DNA of 64,000 nt, from positions 27 through 64,026 of the forward strand of contig NZ_MSZX01000021.1 in NCBI RefSeq assembly GCF_002021565.1, in the 5' to 3' direction. Position 1 is the stretch's first letter; every line of letters starts with the position of its first letter. The position numbers were made by a program, and so were the translations under genes. The notes under the pieces are model-generated. The model was not told the origin of the DNA, searched no databases, and saw nothing but the letters and a program-made list of their open reading frames with translations. Source of the DNA: Paenibacillus selenitireducens. Lineage in GTDB: Bacteria; Bacillota; Bacilli; Paenibacillales; Paenibacillaceae. Positions 38,141-47,535 of this stretch are shown in pieces.

Positions 38141-39811
38141 CTATTTCTTAAGCCAACCTATCTGTTGTAATTTAGGAATATATTTAGCGAACTTCGGAAT
38201 ACTCCGGAGTTCTTCAGCCCGAATGACACCGAATTTCATCGCACTGAACATCAAGGTCGTGACACCAATCATCACACCGATCAAGGTGACCAATAAGGCA
38301 CTCGTTCTTCCACTCGGTATACCAAGGACATTGAACAACCAGGGTAATCCGAATAGGATGATCCCGACAGCAGCCGCCATGACAGCCATCAACAAACCGG
38401 GATGGATAACGAACTCCTTCCAAGATAGACGTAATTGCAGCGTTCGATAAAGAACGACCATATTCAGAATGGCTGCACAGCTATATGCCGCAACACCCGC
38501 GATGGCTGCACCGTTCATGCCCAATGAAGGCACCAGCCATAAATTCAGGGCGATCTTCACGGCTATGGCAACGAACAAATGATACGCGGGCGCATTCACC
38601 TTGCCAAGCCCCTGCAGCATGGCTCCAGTAACAATGTTCATTGTACTGCCAAGGGTCATACAGGAAACCCACATCATCGTTGCCGTTCCTGCTGCATCCT
38701 GATACAAGGCAATGTTAATCGGCTCCGCCAGAAGAACCAAACCAAGCGTACCCGCGCACGCTATCAACCAGAACCAACGCAGCATGACCGCAATTTGCTC
38801 ACGTACCTGAGAGAATGAGCCTGTATGCTGGGCTTGCGTAATCGCAGGAATGATCGTCACCGATATCGAGCTAACGATCATTCCAACGAGTTGTACCAGA
38901 GGTAATCCGCGATTGTAAATACCGAATTCCGTCATCGCCTCCAGTTCGGTACGTGACATACTAGCAAGGATGTTCGGTACCGTAAAGGTATCTACGATGC
39001 TTAGCATCGGGACTGCAATGGCCCCAAGACATACAAGAACAGCATACCGAACCAATTGCCATGCCATCTGAGACGAGCTCTGTGAGCGAATTGAGAGGCT
39101 AGGAGGACCCTTTGTGTCTTGCACAACAAGGTCGCTTACCAGCGCGCCCCTACCCCTGCGTTCTTTCCGGTAATAATACAGCATAACAAGCAATCCGGCG
39201 ATTCCCCCGGCAGCAGAACCAAAAGTAGCTCCGGCAGCAACCATCCCCTCGGAAGCACCACGGCTTGTCAGCAACCAGAGCAGAACAAGCATCGTCGCTA
39301 CACGCACGAACTGTTCAGCAACCTGAGATACTGCGGTTGGTACCATATTGGCTTTGCCTTGAAAATATCCGCGGACCGCAGACATGACAGGAACAACGAG
39401 TAGCGCATAAGAACAGCTGCGTATCGCCTCCACGGTCTGCATGTTCCCCATCCAGCCTGCGACATGCTCTGCGCCGCCGTACAGCAAGAGGAAGCCGCAA
39501 AGACCGGCAATTGCCAACATCACGACAGATAACCGCAAAATCCGCCTAGCTCCTGCCTCATCTCCCACGGCCATACGTTCTGCGACGAACTTCGAAATAG
39601 CTACTGGAAACCCGGCGGTCGCCAAGAATACAAATAAAATATAAAAAGGGTATACGGCGTTATAAATACCAAAAACGCCATCGCCGGCGATATTCTGCAG
39701 CGGAATCTTCTGTAACGTGCCAATGAGCTTCGACACCATCGCCGCTAATCCGAGCACTAATGCGCCTTCAACATATGTAGACCCCGTACCCCCACGTGGT
39801 TGTTTCCCCAT
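38141..39811 (-). CDS. yabM: SpoVB/MurJ-type polysaccharide flippase (MATE/MOP superfamily)
   Basis: Polytopic membrane protein of 556 residues with about 14 predicted TM segments. ALVLGLAAMVSKLIGTLQKIP at the N terminus and GDGVFGIYNAVYPFYILFVF are typical of SpoVB/YabM, which flip lipid-linked glycans across the membrane. ATG 39811 is preferred: AGAGGG lies 8 nt upstream; ATG 39835 is the alternative. Position between spoVT and mazG equals that of yabM in B. subtilis. Whether it serves cortex peptidoglycan, vegetative lipid II or another glycan cannot be told. Confidence 0.9.
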   Translation of the reverse strand: MGKQPRGGTGSTYVEGALVLGLAAMVSKLIGTLQKIPLQNIAGDGVFGIYNAVYPFYILFVFLATAGFPVAISKFVAERMAVGDEAGARRILRLSVVMLAIAGLCGFLLLYGGAEHVAGWMGNMQTVEAIRSCSYALLVVPVMSAVRGYFQGKANMVPTAVSQVAEQFVRVATMLVLLWLLTSRGASEGMVAAGATFGSAAGGIAGLLVMLYYYRKERRGRGALVSDLVVQDTKGPPSLSIRSQSSSQMAWQLVRYAVLVCLGAIAVPMLSIVDTFTVPNILASMSRTELEAMTEFGIYNRGLPLVQLVGMIVSSISVTIIPAITQAQHTGSFSQVREQIAVMLRWFWLIACAGTLGLVLLAEPINIALYQDAAGTATMMWVSCMTLGSTMNIVTGAMLQGLGKVNAPAYHLFVAIAVKIALNLWLVPSLGMNGAAIAGVAAYSCAAILNMVVLYRTLQLRLSWKEFVIHPGLLMAVMAAAVGIILFGLPWLFNVLGIPSGRTSALLVTLIGVMIGVTTLMFSAMKFGVIRAEELRSIPKFAKYIPKLQQIGWLKK

Positions 39812-39886
39812 GTTATGTTCCCTCTTATCATCCATTCTTACCTAATTTCATCACGTTCATTATAACACTCTGAATTGCCGTATAAC

Positions 39887-39946
39887 CAAAAAAACTCCTG
39901 CATTCGAAGATGTAGATAAACCACATGTATCGAGTGTAGGAGTTTT
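39887..39946 (-). terminator. Intrinsic terminator of spoVT
   Basis: Minus strand: AAAACTCCT...TCGA, a loop of about 25 bases, then TCGA...AGGAGTTTTTTT, with two mismatches in the stem and a T7 tract. Confidence 0.8.
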
Positions 39947-39976
39947 GATGAAATCCATCGGGGGGTGCCCAATCGA

Positions 39977-40519
39977 TTATTGTTCCATTTGCTTCCCAAG
40001 GAAAGCTGCTGCCGTTTCCGACATTTTTTGTTCAAGCAAGCCCATCTTCGTGTTCTCATCTTTACTAAGTAAGATAACCGTTCCAATCGGATCTCCGCCG
40101 GAGACGATAGGTGCGATACAGAAAGAGCTAACCGATTCTTGGTGGTCTCTTCCGATCTCGTAAGTACCTGAGTTTGTTTCAATAACCGTTTTGCGGCTCT
40201 CCATGCAATCTTCAACCAAAGAACCGATCGGTTTCTCCAAGTATTCTTTCTTGGAACCACCGGCAACAGCGATAATATTATCACGATCCGTAATCATCGT
40301 TGTATGATTTGTGCTTTCAAATAAGGACTCTGCGTATTCTTTAGCAAAATCGCCAAGTTCACCAATTGGAGAGTATTTCTTAAGGATAACTTCACCATCG
40401 CGATCTACAAAAATCTCGAGTGGATCTCCTTCACGAATTCTCAAGGTACGACGAATTTCTTTAGGGATGACAACCCGTCCAAGGTCATCGATGCGACGAA
40501 CAATACCAGTAGCTTTCAT
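39977..40519 (-). CDS. spoVT: Stage V sporulation protein T
   Basis: Forespore transcription factor that tunes sigma-G genes. The 180-residue protein has an N-terminal AbrB-type swapped-hairpin domain (MKATGIVRRIDDLGRVVIPK, about 1-50) and a C-terminal GAF-like domain (about 60-178) with TDRDNIIAVAGGSKKEYL. Length matches B. subtilis SpoVT (178). ATG 40519 is preceded by GTGAGG. In the family, expression is sigma-G dependent; no convincing sigma-G box was seen in the 170 bp upstream. Confidence 0.96.
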   Translation of the reverse strand: MKATGIVRRIDDLGRVVIPKEIRRTLRIREGDPLEIFVDRDGEVILKKYSPIGELGDFAKEYAESLFESTNHTTMITDRDNIIAVAGGSKKEYLEKPIGSLVEDCMESRKTVIETNSGTYEIGRDHQESVSSFCIAPIVSGGDPIGTVILLSKDENTKMGLLEQKMSETAAAFLGKQMEQ

Positions 40520-40686
40520 ATTTCTTGTTGCCTCACTTTCTTATCAGTTAATCTAATACTACTGCGTTTCGTTGAAAAGAGGAGAGACTTTAAGTTGGTG
40601 GATTTAAAATCTGACCATAGTATTCATCTGCTCCCAGTTTCTTATACATATCGATTTTACGCTTAAATAAAGAAATAAGTTTCACG
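40520..40686 (-). other. spoVT leader region, no gene
   Basis: About 170 bp between the foldase terminator and spoVT. A sporulation promoter is expected here, but I could not settle on one. Confidence 0.3.
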
Positions 40687-40729
40687 AAAAAGCAGAAAAT
40701 CGTGAAATAATTTCACGAATTTTCTGCTT
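40687..40729 (-). terminator. Intrinsic terminator of mfd-prsA-like operon
   Basis: Minus strand: AGCAGAAAATTCGTGAAAT / ATTTCACG-ATTTTCTGCT, an 18-bp stem with one bulge, followed by TTTTTCG. Confidence 0.88.
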
Positions 40730-40790
40730 GTTCATAATTTAGTCATTTATTTTTACAGATCTTACATAAAAATCCTACATATCACTGGGG

Positions 40791-41837
40791 TTATTTTGAA
40801 GTGTCTGTTTTGGAGTCCGTTCCTGTCTCGGGTTTCTTGTCAGTGCCTGTCTCTGGTTTGGTCTCTGTCTTCGGCAAGTTGATCTTCACATCTAATTTAG
40901 GAAGCTCCACTTCCATGAATTTATTCATGTTCTCGCCGGATACTTGTCCACGCAGAGATTCTTTTTGATCGCTCGTAATTTGATCGAAGGTTTTCTCTGT
41001 TCTGGATTCCACTTTCATCACATGGTAACCATATTCGGTCTCAACCGGATCACTGATCGTGTTCAGCGGAAGCTCAAGAGCTGCTTTTTTGAACGCTTCA
41101 ACCCATGTTCCTGCGGCCGTATCTTTGTATAAGCCACCGTTTTCTTTTGAACCGGTATCATCGGAGTATTCTTTGGCAAGAGCAGTCCAGTCCGCATTCG
41201 GTGCTTTAAGCTTCGCTTGCACCTCTTTCGCACGTTTCAAGGCTTCTTCTTTCGTACGGGTTTTGTTATCTGCCGTTGTCAGACCTACAAGAATGTGGCG
41301 TACGGAAGCAATCGTGAAATCATTTTTCGATTTCTCAAATTCCGTTTTAATTTGGTCATCCGTTACTTTGGCATTGAAATCCGATACCACAGTAAGCAGA
41401 CGCGTCATATAGCTAAGTACATCAGCATCCGTCAGCTTGTACTTGTCCAACTCGGCTTTATATTGGTCTCCTGCTGACTTCTTCATCTGATCTAATTGCT
41501 CTTGCGCTTTTTTCTTGCCGTCTTCCTTTGCTTTATCCGTTGCTTTTTCAGCTAAAACTTTGTAAGCAATTTGTTGCTTCAACAAATACTCTTTGAACTG
41601 ATCCATCGTTACGATTTGTTCGTATTGCGGATAGAGGAATGTCATCATGCTTAATTCTTTATTGAATTCATTCTCTGTAATCTTGCCGTCTTTGTAAGTA
41701 GCTACCACCGTACTATTATCTGCGGCAGCACCGCTCTCATTTTTCTTGCCGCATCCCGCGATTAACGATACAAGAAGCACCGCCACCATGGTGAGCATCA
41801 AAACCTTCCAAGAATTCTTACGACTACTTAACAACAT
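40791..41837 (-). CDS. prsA: PrsA-like lipoprotein foldase (parvulin peptidyl-prolyl isomerase)
   Basis: Extracytoplasmic chaperone and isomerase for exported proteins. The 348-residue protein has a lipoprotein signal with lipobox LIAGC, a SurA_N-like helical region, and a canonical parvulin domain (about residues 180-275: VRHILVGL, EYSDDTGSKENGGLY, YGYHVMKVESR). The tail is low-complexity and Thr/Lys/Glu-rich with a repeated KPETGTD unit. ATG 41837 is chosen; it overlaps the end of mfd by 14 nt. The gene is absent from this spot in B. subtilis, which has spoVT directly after mfd. Confidence 0.9.
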   Translation of the reverse strand: MLLSSRKNSWKVLMLTMVAVLLVSLIAGCGKKNESGAAADNSTVVATYKDGKITENEFNKELSMMTFLYPQYEQIVTMDQFKEYLLKQQIAYKVLAEKATDKAKEDGKKKAQEQLDQMKKSAGDQYKAELDKYKLTDADVLSYMTRLLTVVSDFNAKVTDDQIKTEFEKSKNDFTIASVRHILVGLTTADNKTRTKEEALKRAKEVQAKLKAPNADWTALAKEYSDDTGSKENGGLYKDTAAGTWVEAFKKAALELPLNTISDPVETEYGYHVMKVESRTEKTFDQITSDQKESLRGQVSGENMNKFMEVELPKLDVKINLPKTETKPETGTDKKPETGTDSKTDTSK

Positions 41838-44800
41838 CCTGCAATTCTCCCTTCGTTTTGAATGCTTCTTTAGCATTTTTCAGCACATCTTCCAATAGCT
41901 GCATCGTTTGCGAGTCATCTAACCCTTTGCACCGTACATTCATTATAATACTTGGGCCCTGTTCAAAGCGAATTCGCTTGTCGAATTGGCCGCCTAACAA
42001 TGCTAATTTCTCACGATGTATCTGATCTGTCTGACTTGCTGCAATCTTGATATTAACGTCTTCACCCTTCTGGGAGATAGACTCCATGCCATATAATCGA
42101 CCATATATTTTGAGACGCGCCACCGTGAGCAAATGCTCGACAGCAAGCGGCAAATCGCCAAACCGATCGACCAACTCTTCAGACAACTCATCTGCCTCTT
42201 CAAAGGTGCGAAGCGCTGCCACTTTCTTATAGATTTCAATCTTCTGAATACTATCATAAATGTAGTCAGATGGTAAATAGGCGTCGACGCTAAGGTCGAT
42301 GACGGTCGAAATCTCCTTCGGCGGCGGTGCAGCTTCGCCTTCAAGCTCGGATTTCCGCTTCTGAATTTCATCCGCTAACATCTGCGAATACAGATCAAAA
42401 CCGACGGACGCAATAAACCCATGCTGCTCCGCGCCAAGCAGGTTACCTGCTCCACGTATAGACAAGTCCCTCATGGCAATCTTGAACCCTGAACCAAGCT
42501 CCGTAAATTCCTTGATCGATTGCAGACGTTTCTCTGCAACCTCTGTTAACACTTTGTCCCGTTGATACGTAAAATACGCATAGGCAATCCGATTGGATCG
42601 GCCAACCCGTCCACGCAGCTGGTACAGCTGAGACAGACCCATTTTATCCGCATCATGAACGATCAGGGTATTTACATTCGGAATATCGACACCGGTCTCA
42701 ATGATACTTGTACTGACAAGTACATCGTATTCGCCGTCCAAGAAGTCAAGAATGGTCTTCTCCAGTTCTTGCTCAGACATTTGACCGTGACCTACCGCGA
42801 CTCTGGCATCTGGCACGAGTGCTGTAATCTGTTCTGCCATCTGGTAAATGCCTTGTACGCGGTTATATAAATAGTATACCTGTCCGCCGCGCGCTAATTC
42901 ACGTTCGATGGACTCACGTACGAGCGCATGGCTATGTTCGACCACATAGGTCTGAACCGGAAACCGATTCTCCGGCGGTGTCTCTATGACCGATAAGTCT
43001 CGAACACCCAGCATGGACATATGAAGCGTCCGCGGAATCGGTGTTGCCGTTAGGGTAAGCACGTCCACATTCGTCTTCAGCCGCTTAAGCTTCTCTTTGT
43101 GCGAGACACCAAACCGCTGCTCCTCGTCCACAATAAGCAGTCCTAAATCTTTAAATATCATATCTTGCGACAAAATACGATGCGTACCAATAACCACATC
43201 CACCGTACCCTTCTTAATCCCTTTGATCGTCTCGTTCTGCTCTTTCTTCGAACGGAAGCGACTTAACACTTGAATGTTCATCGGATAGCCAGCGAACCGC
43301 TCGCGGAAGGTTTCATAGTGCTGCTGCGCCAGAATTGTGGTCGGAACAAGTACCGCGACTTGCTTCCCTTCCATCGCGGATTTGAAGGCCGCTCGTACTG
43401 CAACCTCCGTCTTACCGTAACCTACGTCACCGCACAATAGGCGATCCATCGGTACATTCTTCTGCATGTCCTTCTTGATCTCTTCAATCGCGCGCAGTTG
43501 GTCGACGGTCTCGTCATACGGGAACATCGCCTCGAACTCTTGCTGCTCTGCCGTGTCTTTCTCGAAGGCGAATCCAGGTGCGGATTGGCGTTCTGCATAG
43601 AGCTTGATCAAATCATCTGCAATATCCTGCACAGAGGAACGAACTTTGCTTTTTACTTTTGCCCAATCATTTCCGCCTAATTTATAGATCTTCGGCTCTT
43701 TCTCTTCTGAACCGACATACTTCTGAATCATGTCAATCTGTTCAATCGGTACGGATAACTTGTCGCCGCCCGCATACAGGATATGAAGATAATCTTTATG
43801 AATGCCGTTAATCTCAAGCGTTCCAATCCCCATATACTTCCCGATCCCGTGGTTCTGGTGCACGACATAGTCGCCAACCTTCAGCTCGGTGTAACTCTTA
43901 ATGCGTTCCGCATTATCCACTTTCTTATCGAACTTGCTGCGAACCTTGCGCTGCTTCTGCGAGAACATCTCGCCTTCTGTGATGACGACAAGATGAATGG
44001 AAGACAGCTCAAAACCTGTCTGCAGGTTGCCCTTCAGAATGGTTGGCTCATCAATCTGATAGTCTTGCAGTACGCGGCGCATGCGCTCTGTACGTTCCTC
44101 ATTGCTAGCCAGCATAATGACTTTGGCGCCGAGCTTTTTCCACCGTTCCATCTCAGCCTTGAGCAAATTCATTTGACCATGGAAATCCTGCATCGCACGG
44201 CACATGAAATTGACAATGTTCTGCGGCTGCGTATGCGGAATTTGACGTAGGAATAGGGACAGGAATAATGTCTGGAACGGACGGTGATGAATCATTTGAT
44301 CCGCAGCATGGCCCAGCACGAAGCTTGGCATGGACTTCCCGTTCTGCATCAAATGCAGATTCCACTCGGCCTCATCCCGCTCCAACTGCTTGCCCGTCTC
44401 CAGAATGCGTGTCGGCTCCTCCATGATAAGCATCGTATCCGACGGCATATAATCAAATAACGTTTCCCGCTCTGGGAACAGCATCGAAATATATTTATAC
44501 ATATCCGGAAAATAAATCTGCTCGCGCAGCATTTCCATCTCACGGCCGATCTCGTCACGAAGCAATCCCTTCGCGGTACGATCGCTCATCTTCTCCAGCT
44601 GCTTCTCTAGCAAATCTGCAGCATGCTGCGCGGCATTATGGAAACGACGTTCGTCCGCTATAATCTCTTTACTTGGCGGGATCATAATCTCCTGCAGTTT
44701 ATCTACGGAGCGCTGGTCTGTAGGATCGAAGGTACGAATCGAATCGACCTCATCTCCGAACCATTCCACACGGCACGCAAGGGGCGCAGTCAGCGGATAT

Positions 44801-45351
44801 AAGTCCACGATGCCTCCGCGTACGCTCATCTCACCTCGGGATTGAACCTGCTCCACACGCTCGTATCCGAGCTCATTCATTCGCTTCATAAAAGCGTCGA
44901 TTTCAATGGTCTGGCCCACTTTAATATCCATATGGGCATGCTTCATGATCTCTTTGGTAGGAATAAATCTGCGCACGCCGGAATAAGGCGCGACGATTAT
45001 GCCCCGGAATCCGCGTGAACACTTCATTAAGACATCGATGCGCTGCGCTAACGTTTCAGGGCTCGAAACCGCCGATTCCGCTGCGACAAGCTCGTTGGCT
45101 GGATAGAGCATCACGTGTTCCGGAGATATGCACTCCTGCAAATCTTCTGTTATTTTCTGAGCTGAGAACATATTATGCGTAACAATCAAAATAGGCCGTT
45201 GCAATTGCTCGAATAACGCTGCAATAACAACCTGCCGCGAGGAACCTGCTAATCCGGAAATTAGCTGTTCCTTCATGCCGGATTCAAGACCTGCTACGAT
45301 CGATTTAAAGTCGCGGTCCTCTGATAATGCTTGAATAAGTGCGTGTAACAA
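41824..45351 (-). CDS. mfd: Transcription-repair coupling factor
   Basis: DNA translocase that removes stalled RNA polymerase and recruits UvrA. The 1175-residue length is typical. In order: UvrB-like N-terminal domains (about 20-400, with GSSRQVVIAALFEQLQRP), the CarD-like RNA-polymerase interaction domain (about 495-570, KVGDYVVHQNHGIGKYMGIG), the SF2 helicase with Walker A CGDVGYGKTEVAVRAAF and DEEQRFGV, the second RecA-like domain with QLRGRVGRS, and the C-terminal TRCF domain. The start appears to be TTG at 45351 behind AGAGGTG. Confidence 0.97.
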   Translation of the reverse strand: MLHALIQALSEDRDFKSIVAGLESGMKEQLISGLAGSSRQVVIAALFEQLQRPILIVTHNMFSAQKITEDLQECISPEHVMLYPANELVAAESAVSSPETLAQRIDVLMKCSRGFRGIIVAPYSGVRRFIPTKEIMKHAHMDIKVGQTIEIDAFMKRMNELGYERVEQVQSRGEMSVRGGIVDLYPLTAPLACRVEWFGDEVDSIRTFDPTDQRSVDKLQEIMIPPSKEIIADERRFHNAAQHAADLLEKQLEKMSDRTAKGLLRDEIGREMEMLREQIYFPDMYKYISMLFPERETLFDYMPSDTMLIMEEPTRILETGKQLERDEAEWNLHLMQNGKSMPSFVLGHAADQMIHHRPFQTLFLSLFLRQIPHTQPQNIVNFMCRAMQDFHGQMNLLKAEMERWKKLGAKVIMLASNEERTERMRRVLQDYQIDEPTILKGNLQTGFELSSIHLVVITEGEMFSQKQRKVRSKFDKKVDNAERIKSYTELKVGDYVVHQNHGIGKYMGIGTLEINGIHKDYLHILYAGGDKLSVPIEQIDMIQKYVGSEEKEPKIYKLGGNDWAKVKSKVRSSVQDIADDLIKLYAERQSAPGFAFEKDTAEQQEFEAMFPYDETVDQLRAIEEIKKDMQKNVPMDRLLCGDVGYGKTEVAVRAAFKSAMEGKQVAVLVPTTILAQQHYETFRERFAGYPMNIQVLSRFRSKKEQNETIKGIKKGTVDVVIGTHRILSQDMIFKDLGLLIVDEEQRFGVSHKEKLKRLKTNVDVLTLTATPIPRTLHMSMLGVRDLSVIETPPENRFPVQTYVVEHSHALVRESIERELARGGQVYYLYNRVQGIYQMAEQITALVPDARVAVGHGQMSEQELEKTILDFLDGEYDVLVSTSIIETGVDIPNVNTLIVHDADKMGLSQLYQLRGRVGRSNRIAYAYFTYQRDKVLTEVAEKRLQSIKEFTELGSGFKIAMRDLSIRGAGNLLGAEQHGFIASVGFDLYSQMLADEIQKRKSELEGEAAPPPKEISTVIDLSVDAYLPSDYIYDSIQKIEIYKKVAALRTFEEADELSEELVDRFGDLPLAVEHLLTVARLKIYGRLYGMESISQKGEDVNIKIAASQTDQIHREKLALLGGQFDKRIRFEQGPSIIMNVRCKGLDDSQTMQLLEDVLKNAKEAFKTKGELQDVVK

Positions 45352-45451
45352 ACGCTGGCACCTCTCTCTTAATAGCTCACTCTTTCATAACCAAGTAGAA
45401 ACGGCTTCGCCGTCCTTCATGACGGGAAGCATTCATAAGTATTATATCTTG

Positions 45452-45486
45452 TTACAAATAAGCCTCGGCGAACAAGCCAAGGCTTC
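45452..45486 (-). terminator. Intrinsic terminator of fin
   Basis: A 10-bp stem AAGCCTTGGC / GCCGAGGCTT (one G-U pair) right after fin, followed by ATTTG. It separates fin from mfd. A TATAAT box at 45441-45446 just beyond it could be part of the mfd promoter. Confidence 0.8.
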
Positions 45487-45506
45487 ATCATGACAGCTAC
45501 CCTCTA

Positions 45507-45737
45507 TTACTGCAATGGGTTCGACAGTAGCGTTAATTCTGGATGGGTGTCTAATGCCTCCTTGCAATAATCGCAAGTGACACGAACGGTGACATCCCCG
45601 TTTGAGTTATACGATATTATATCGCTGCGTTCTTCGGGGGTCAAGGAATGGAAACCCAGCTGCATTTCATTCACATGCGCATGATCAATGCGGCCAAGCG
45701 AAGTCCCGCAATGTCTGCAAATATAGTTTACTGACAT
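45507..45737 (-). CDS. fin: Anti-sigma-F factor Fin
   Basis: Small zinc protein that inhibits sigma-F core binding and aids the switch to sigma-G in the forespore. At 76 residues it equals the B. subtilis protein. Two Cys pairs are present: CRHCG at the N terminus and CDYCKEALDTHPE at the C terminus, with a conserved LGRIDH between. ATG 45737 lies behind AGGAGG; the longer frame (to 45818) is not needed. The sigma-F/G-like promoter upstream supports forespore expression. It sits between pth and mfd, the yabK position. Confidence 0.94.
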   Translation of the reverse strand: MSVNYICRHCGTSLGRIDHAHVNEMQLGFHSLTPEERSDIISYNSNGDVTVRVTCDYCKEALDTHPELTLLSNPLQ

Positions 45738-45767
45738 ATATGCCTCCTGAGAGTAGGATATACCCCC

Positions 45768-45795
45768 AGTATGCCCAATGATCACAAAATTAGCC
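45768..45795 (-). promoter_or_regulatory. Candidate sigma-F/sigma-G promoter of fin
   Basis: Minus strand: -10 GGGCATACT (45768-45776) fits the sigma-F pattern GGnnAnAnT fully; 14 bp upstream is GGCTA (45791-45795) as a partial -35. The predicted start is about 25 nt from the fin ATG. Confidence 0.5.
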
Positions 45796-45817
45796 GTCTT
45801 TTCCAATTCCAAATTCA

Positions 45818-46378
45818 TTAGACATTAAACTTCGCCATCGTCTGCTCAAACGGATTCTTCACGGCAAATTCTAGCGCATCGCAAGTGCGGTCAATCATTT
45901 GCTGTAAAGGTTCAGCTTCAGCCTTCGGGAAGTTATTCAGTACATAATCGGCAATATTGAAGCCTTGCTGCGGACGGGATATGCCCATTCGAACTCGGTT
46001 AAAGATTTGTGTCCCTGTATGCTGAATAATGGATTTGATCCCATTATGACCGCCTGCGCTGCCTTGATACCGCAATCGGATTCTACCGACCTCTGTATCC
46101 AGATCATCGTATACGACAATTAAGTCTTCTAGACTAACTTTATAGTAATCCATAAATGCGCGAACCGATTCCCCTGATAGGTTCATATACGTCATGGGCT
46201 TGATCAGTGCTACCTTCACACCGTTGACTTGTCCTTCCCCAACGAGTGCTTTGCATTTATTCTGCGTGACCGCAATATTCCAGCGTCGTGCCAATTCATC
46301 CACTGCCATAAAACCTACATTATGACGCGTCTTGTGATAAGATGTGCCCGGATTTCCAAGTCCGACAATCCATTTCAT
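45818..46378 (-). CDS. pth: Peptidyl-tRNA hydrolase
   Basis: Recycles peptidyl-tRNAs released from stalled ribosomes. The 186-residue protein shows WIVGLGNPGTSYHKTRHNVG with the catalytic His about 20, KPMTYMNLSGESV, VVYDDLDTEVGRIRLR and GGHNGIKSI. ATG 46378 is preceded by GAGAGGA. The B. subtilis gene is also called spoVC. A ctc (ribosomal L25-like) gene normally precedes it in Bacillus; none is present here. Confidence 0.96.
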   Translation of the reverse strand: MKWIVGLGNPGTSYHKTRHNVGFMAVDELARRWNIAVTQNKCKALVGEGQVNGVKVALIKPMTYMNLSGESVRAFMDYYKVSLEDLIVVYDDLDTEVGRIRLRYQGSAGGHNGIKSIIQHTGTQIFNRVRMGISRPQQGFNIADYVLNNFPKAEAEPLQQMIDRTCDALEFAVKNPFEQTMAKFNV

Positions 46379-46434
46379 AGCTAATAATTTCCTCTCTATG
46401 CAATCTGCGCTTAAACCTGCTGCGGTTGAACGAC

Positions 46435-46470
46435 AAGGGTTACTTCTCCCCCGGGGGAGCTGTAACCCTT
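46435..46470 (-). terminator. Strong hairpin after prs, possible terminator
   Basis: AAGGGTTAC-AG-CTCCCC / GGGGAG-AA-GTAACCCTT: a very stable G+C-rich stem between prs and pth. The T tract on the minus strand is poor (GTCGTTC), so it may act as an mRNA-stabilising or partial termination site. Confidence 0.5.
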
Positions 46471-46495
46471 CATCATCTATACCCTACATCTTGTA

Positions 46496-47449
46496 TTATT
46501 CAATTTCGAACAATTTACTAATCGACAATTCTTCATGCACACGGATGATTGCTTCACCCATTAACGGTGCAACAGACAATACTTTCAACTTGCTTGTTGG
46601 ATTCGGATGTGTAATCGGAATCGTATCGGTTACGATAACTTCTTTGATCGGAGCATTCTCAAGACGCTCCATAGCAGGACCGGATAGTACAGGGTGAGTA
46701 CAACATACATAGATGTCTTTTGCACCCGCATCGCGAAGCGCATTAGCTCCTAGTACGATTGTACCCGCTGTATCAATAATATCGTCAATGATAATCGCTG
46801 TTTTGCCTTTTACTTCACCGATAATGTTCATAACTTCACTCACATTCGGCTCTGGACGACGTTTGTCGATAATCGCAAGCGGCGCCTTTAGGAAATCAGC
46901 AAGTTTACGAGCACGTACTACCCCACCATGGTCAGGTGATACGACAACGACATCTTCGAATTGTTTCGAGCGGAAATATTGCGCCAAGATCGGCACACCT
47001 AGCATATGATCCACTGGGATATCGAAGAAACCTTGAATTTGCGTTGCATGCAGATCCATCGTGATTACACGATGCGCCCCAGCTGTTTCAATGAGGTTCG
47101 CAACCAGCTTCGCTGTGATTGGATCACGTGAGCGAGCTTTACGGTCCTGACGCGCATACCCGTAATAAGGGATGACGACGTTGATGCTTTTTGCGGAAGC
47201 ACGTTTCAATGCATCTACCATTACGAGAAGTTGCATCAAGTTATCGTTAACAGGCGCACAAGTCGATTGTACGACATATACGTCACATCCGCGGACACTT
47301 TCAGTCAGCTTAATATGAATTTCGCCATCACTAAAAGCGAGCGTCTCCGAATCCCCCATTGGAACACCAATATGCTCAGCAATTCGATGTGCCAAGGTTG
47401 TATTCGAGTTACATGTAAAAATCTTTAACTTTGAATCGCAATAAGCCAT
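46496..47449 (-). CDS. prs: Ribose-phosphate pyrophosphokinase (PRPP synthetase)
   Basis: Makes PRPP from ribose 5-phosphate and ATP for nucleotide, NAD, His and Trp synthesis. The 317-residue product matches the class I enzyme: [51 protein letters not shown] and the PRPP loop [12 protein letters not shown], with [12 protein letters not shown] later. ATG 47449 is used (GGAGGG upstream); the frame extends 28 codons further without support. It lies 86 nt after glmU and is probably cotranscribed. Confidence 0.97.
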   Translation of the reverse strand: MAYCDSKLKIFTCNSNTTLAHRIAEHIGVPMGDSETLAFSDGEIHIKLTESVRGCDVYVVQSTCAPVNDNLMQLLVMVDALKRASAKSINVVIPYYGYARQDRKARSRDPITAKLVANLIETAGAHRVITMDLHATQIQGFFDIPVDHMLGVPILAQYFRSKQFEDVVVVSPDHGGVVRARKLADFLKAPLAIIDKRRPEPNVSEVMNIIGEVKGKTAIIIDDIIDTAGTIVLGANALRDAGAKDIYVCCTHPVLSGPAMERLENAPIKEVIVTDTIPITHPNPTSKLKVLSVAPLMGEAIIRVHEELSISKLFEIE

Positions 47450-47535
47450 AGAATAAAAACCCTCCGTGCCGGTCGTTGTATAGTCATTGATGTGATCGTA
47501 ACCTATGTTAGTCTTGTTCTCATGAATATTCATAC

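Noticed and set aside
39838-40284. Minus-strand frame of 148 codons overlapping spoVT
   Set aside because: It is an alternative frame of spoVT, running through its terminator, with no recognisable domain.
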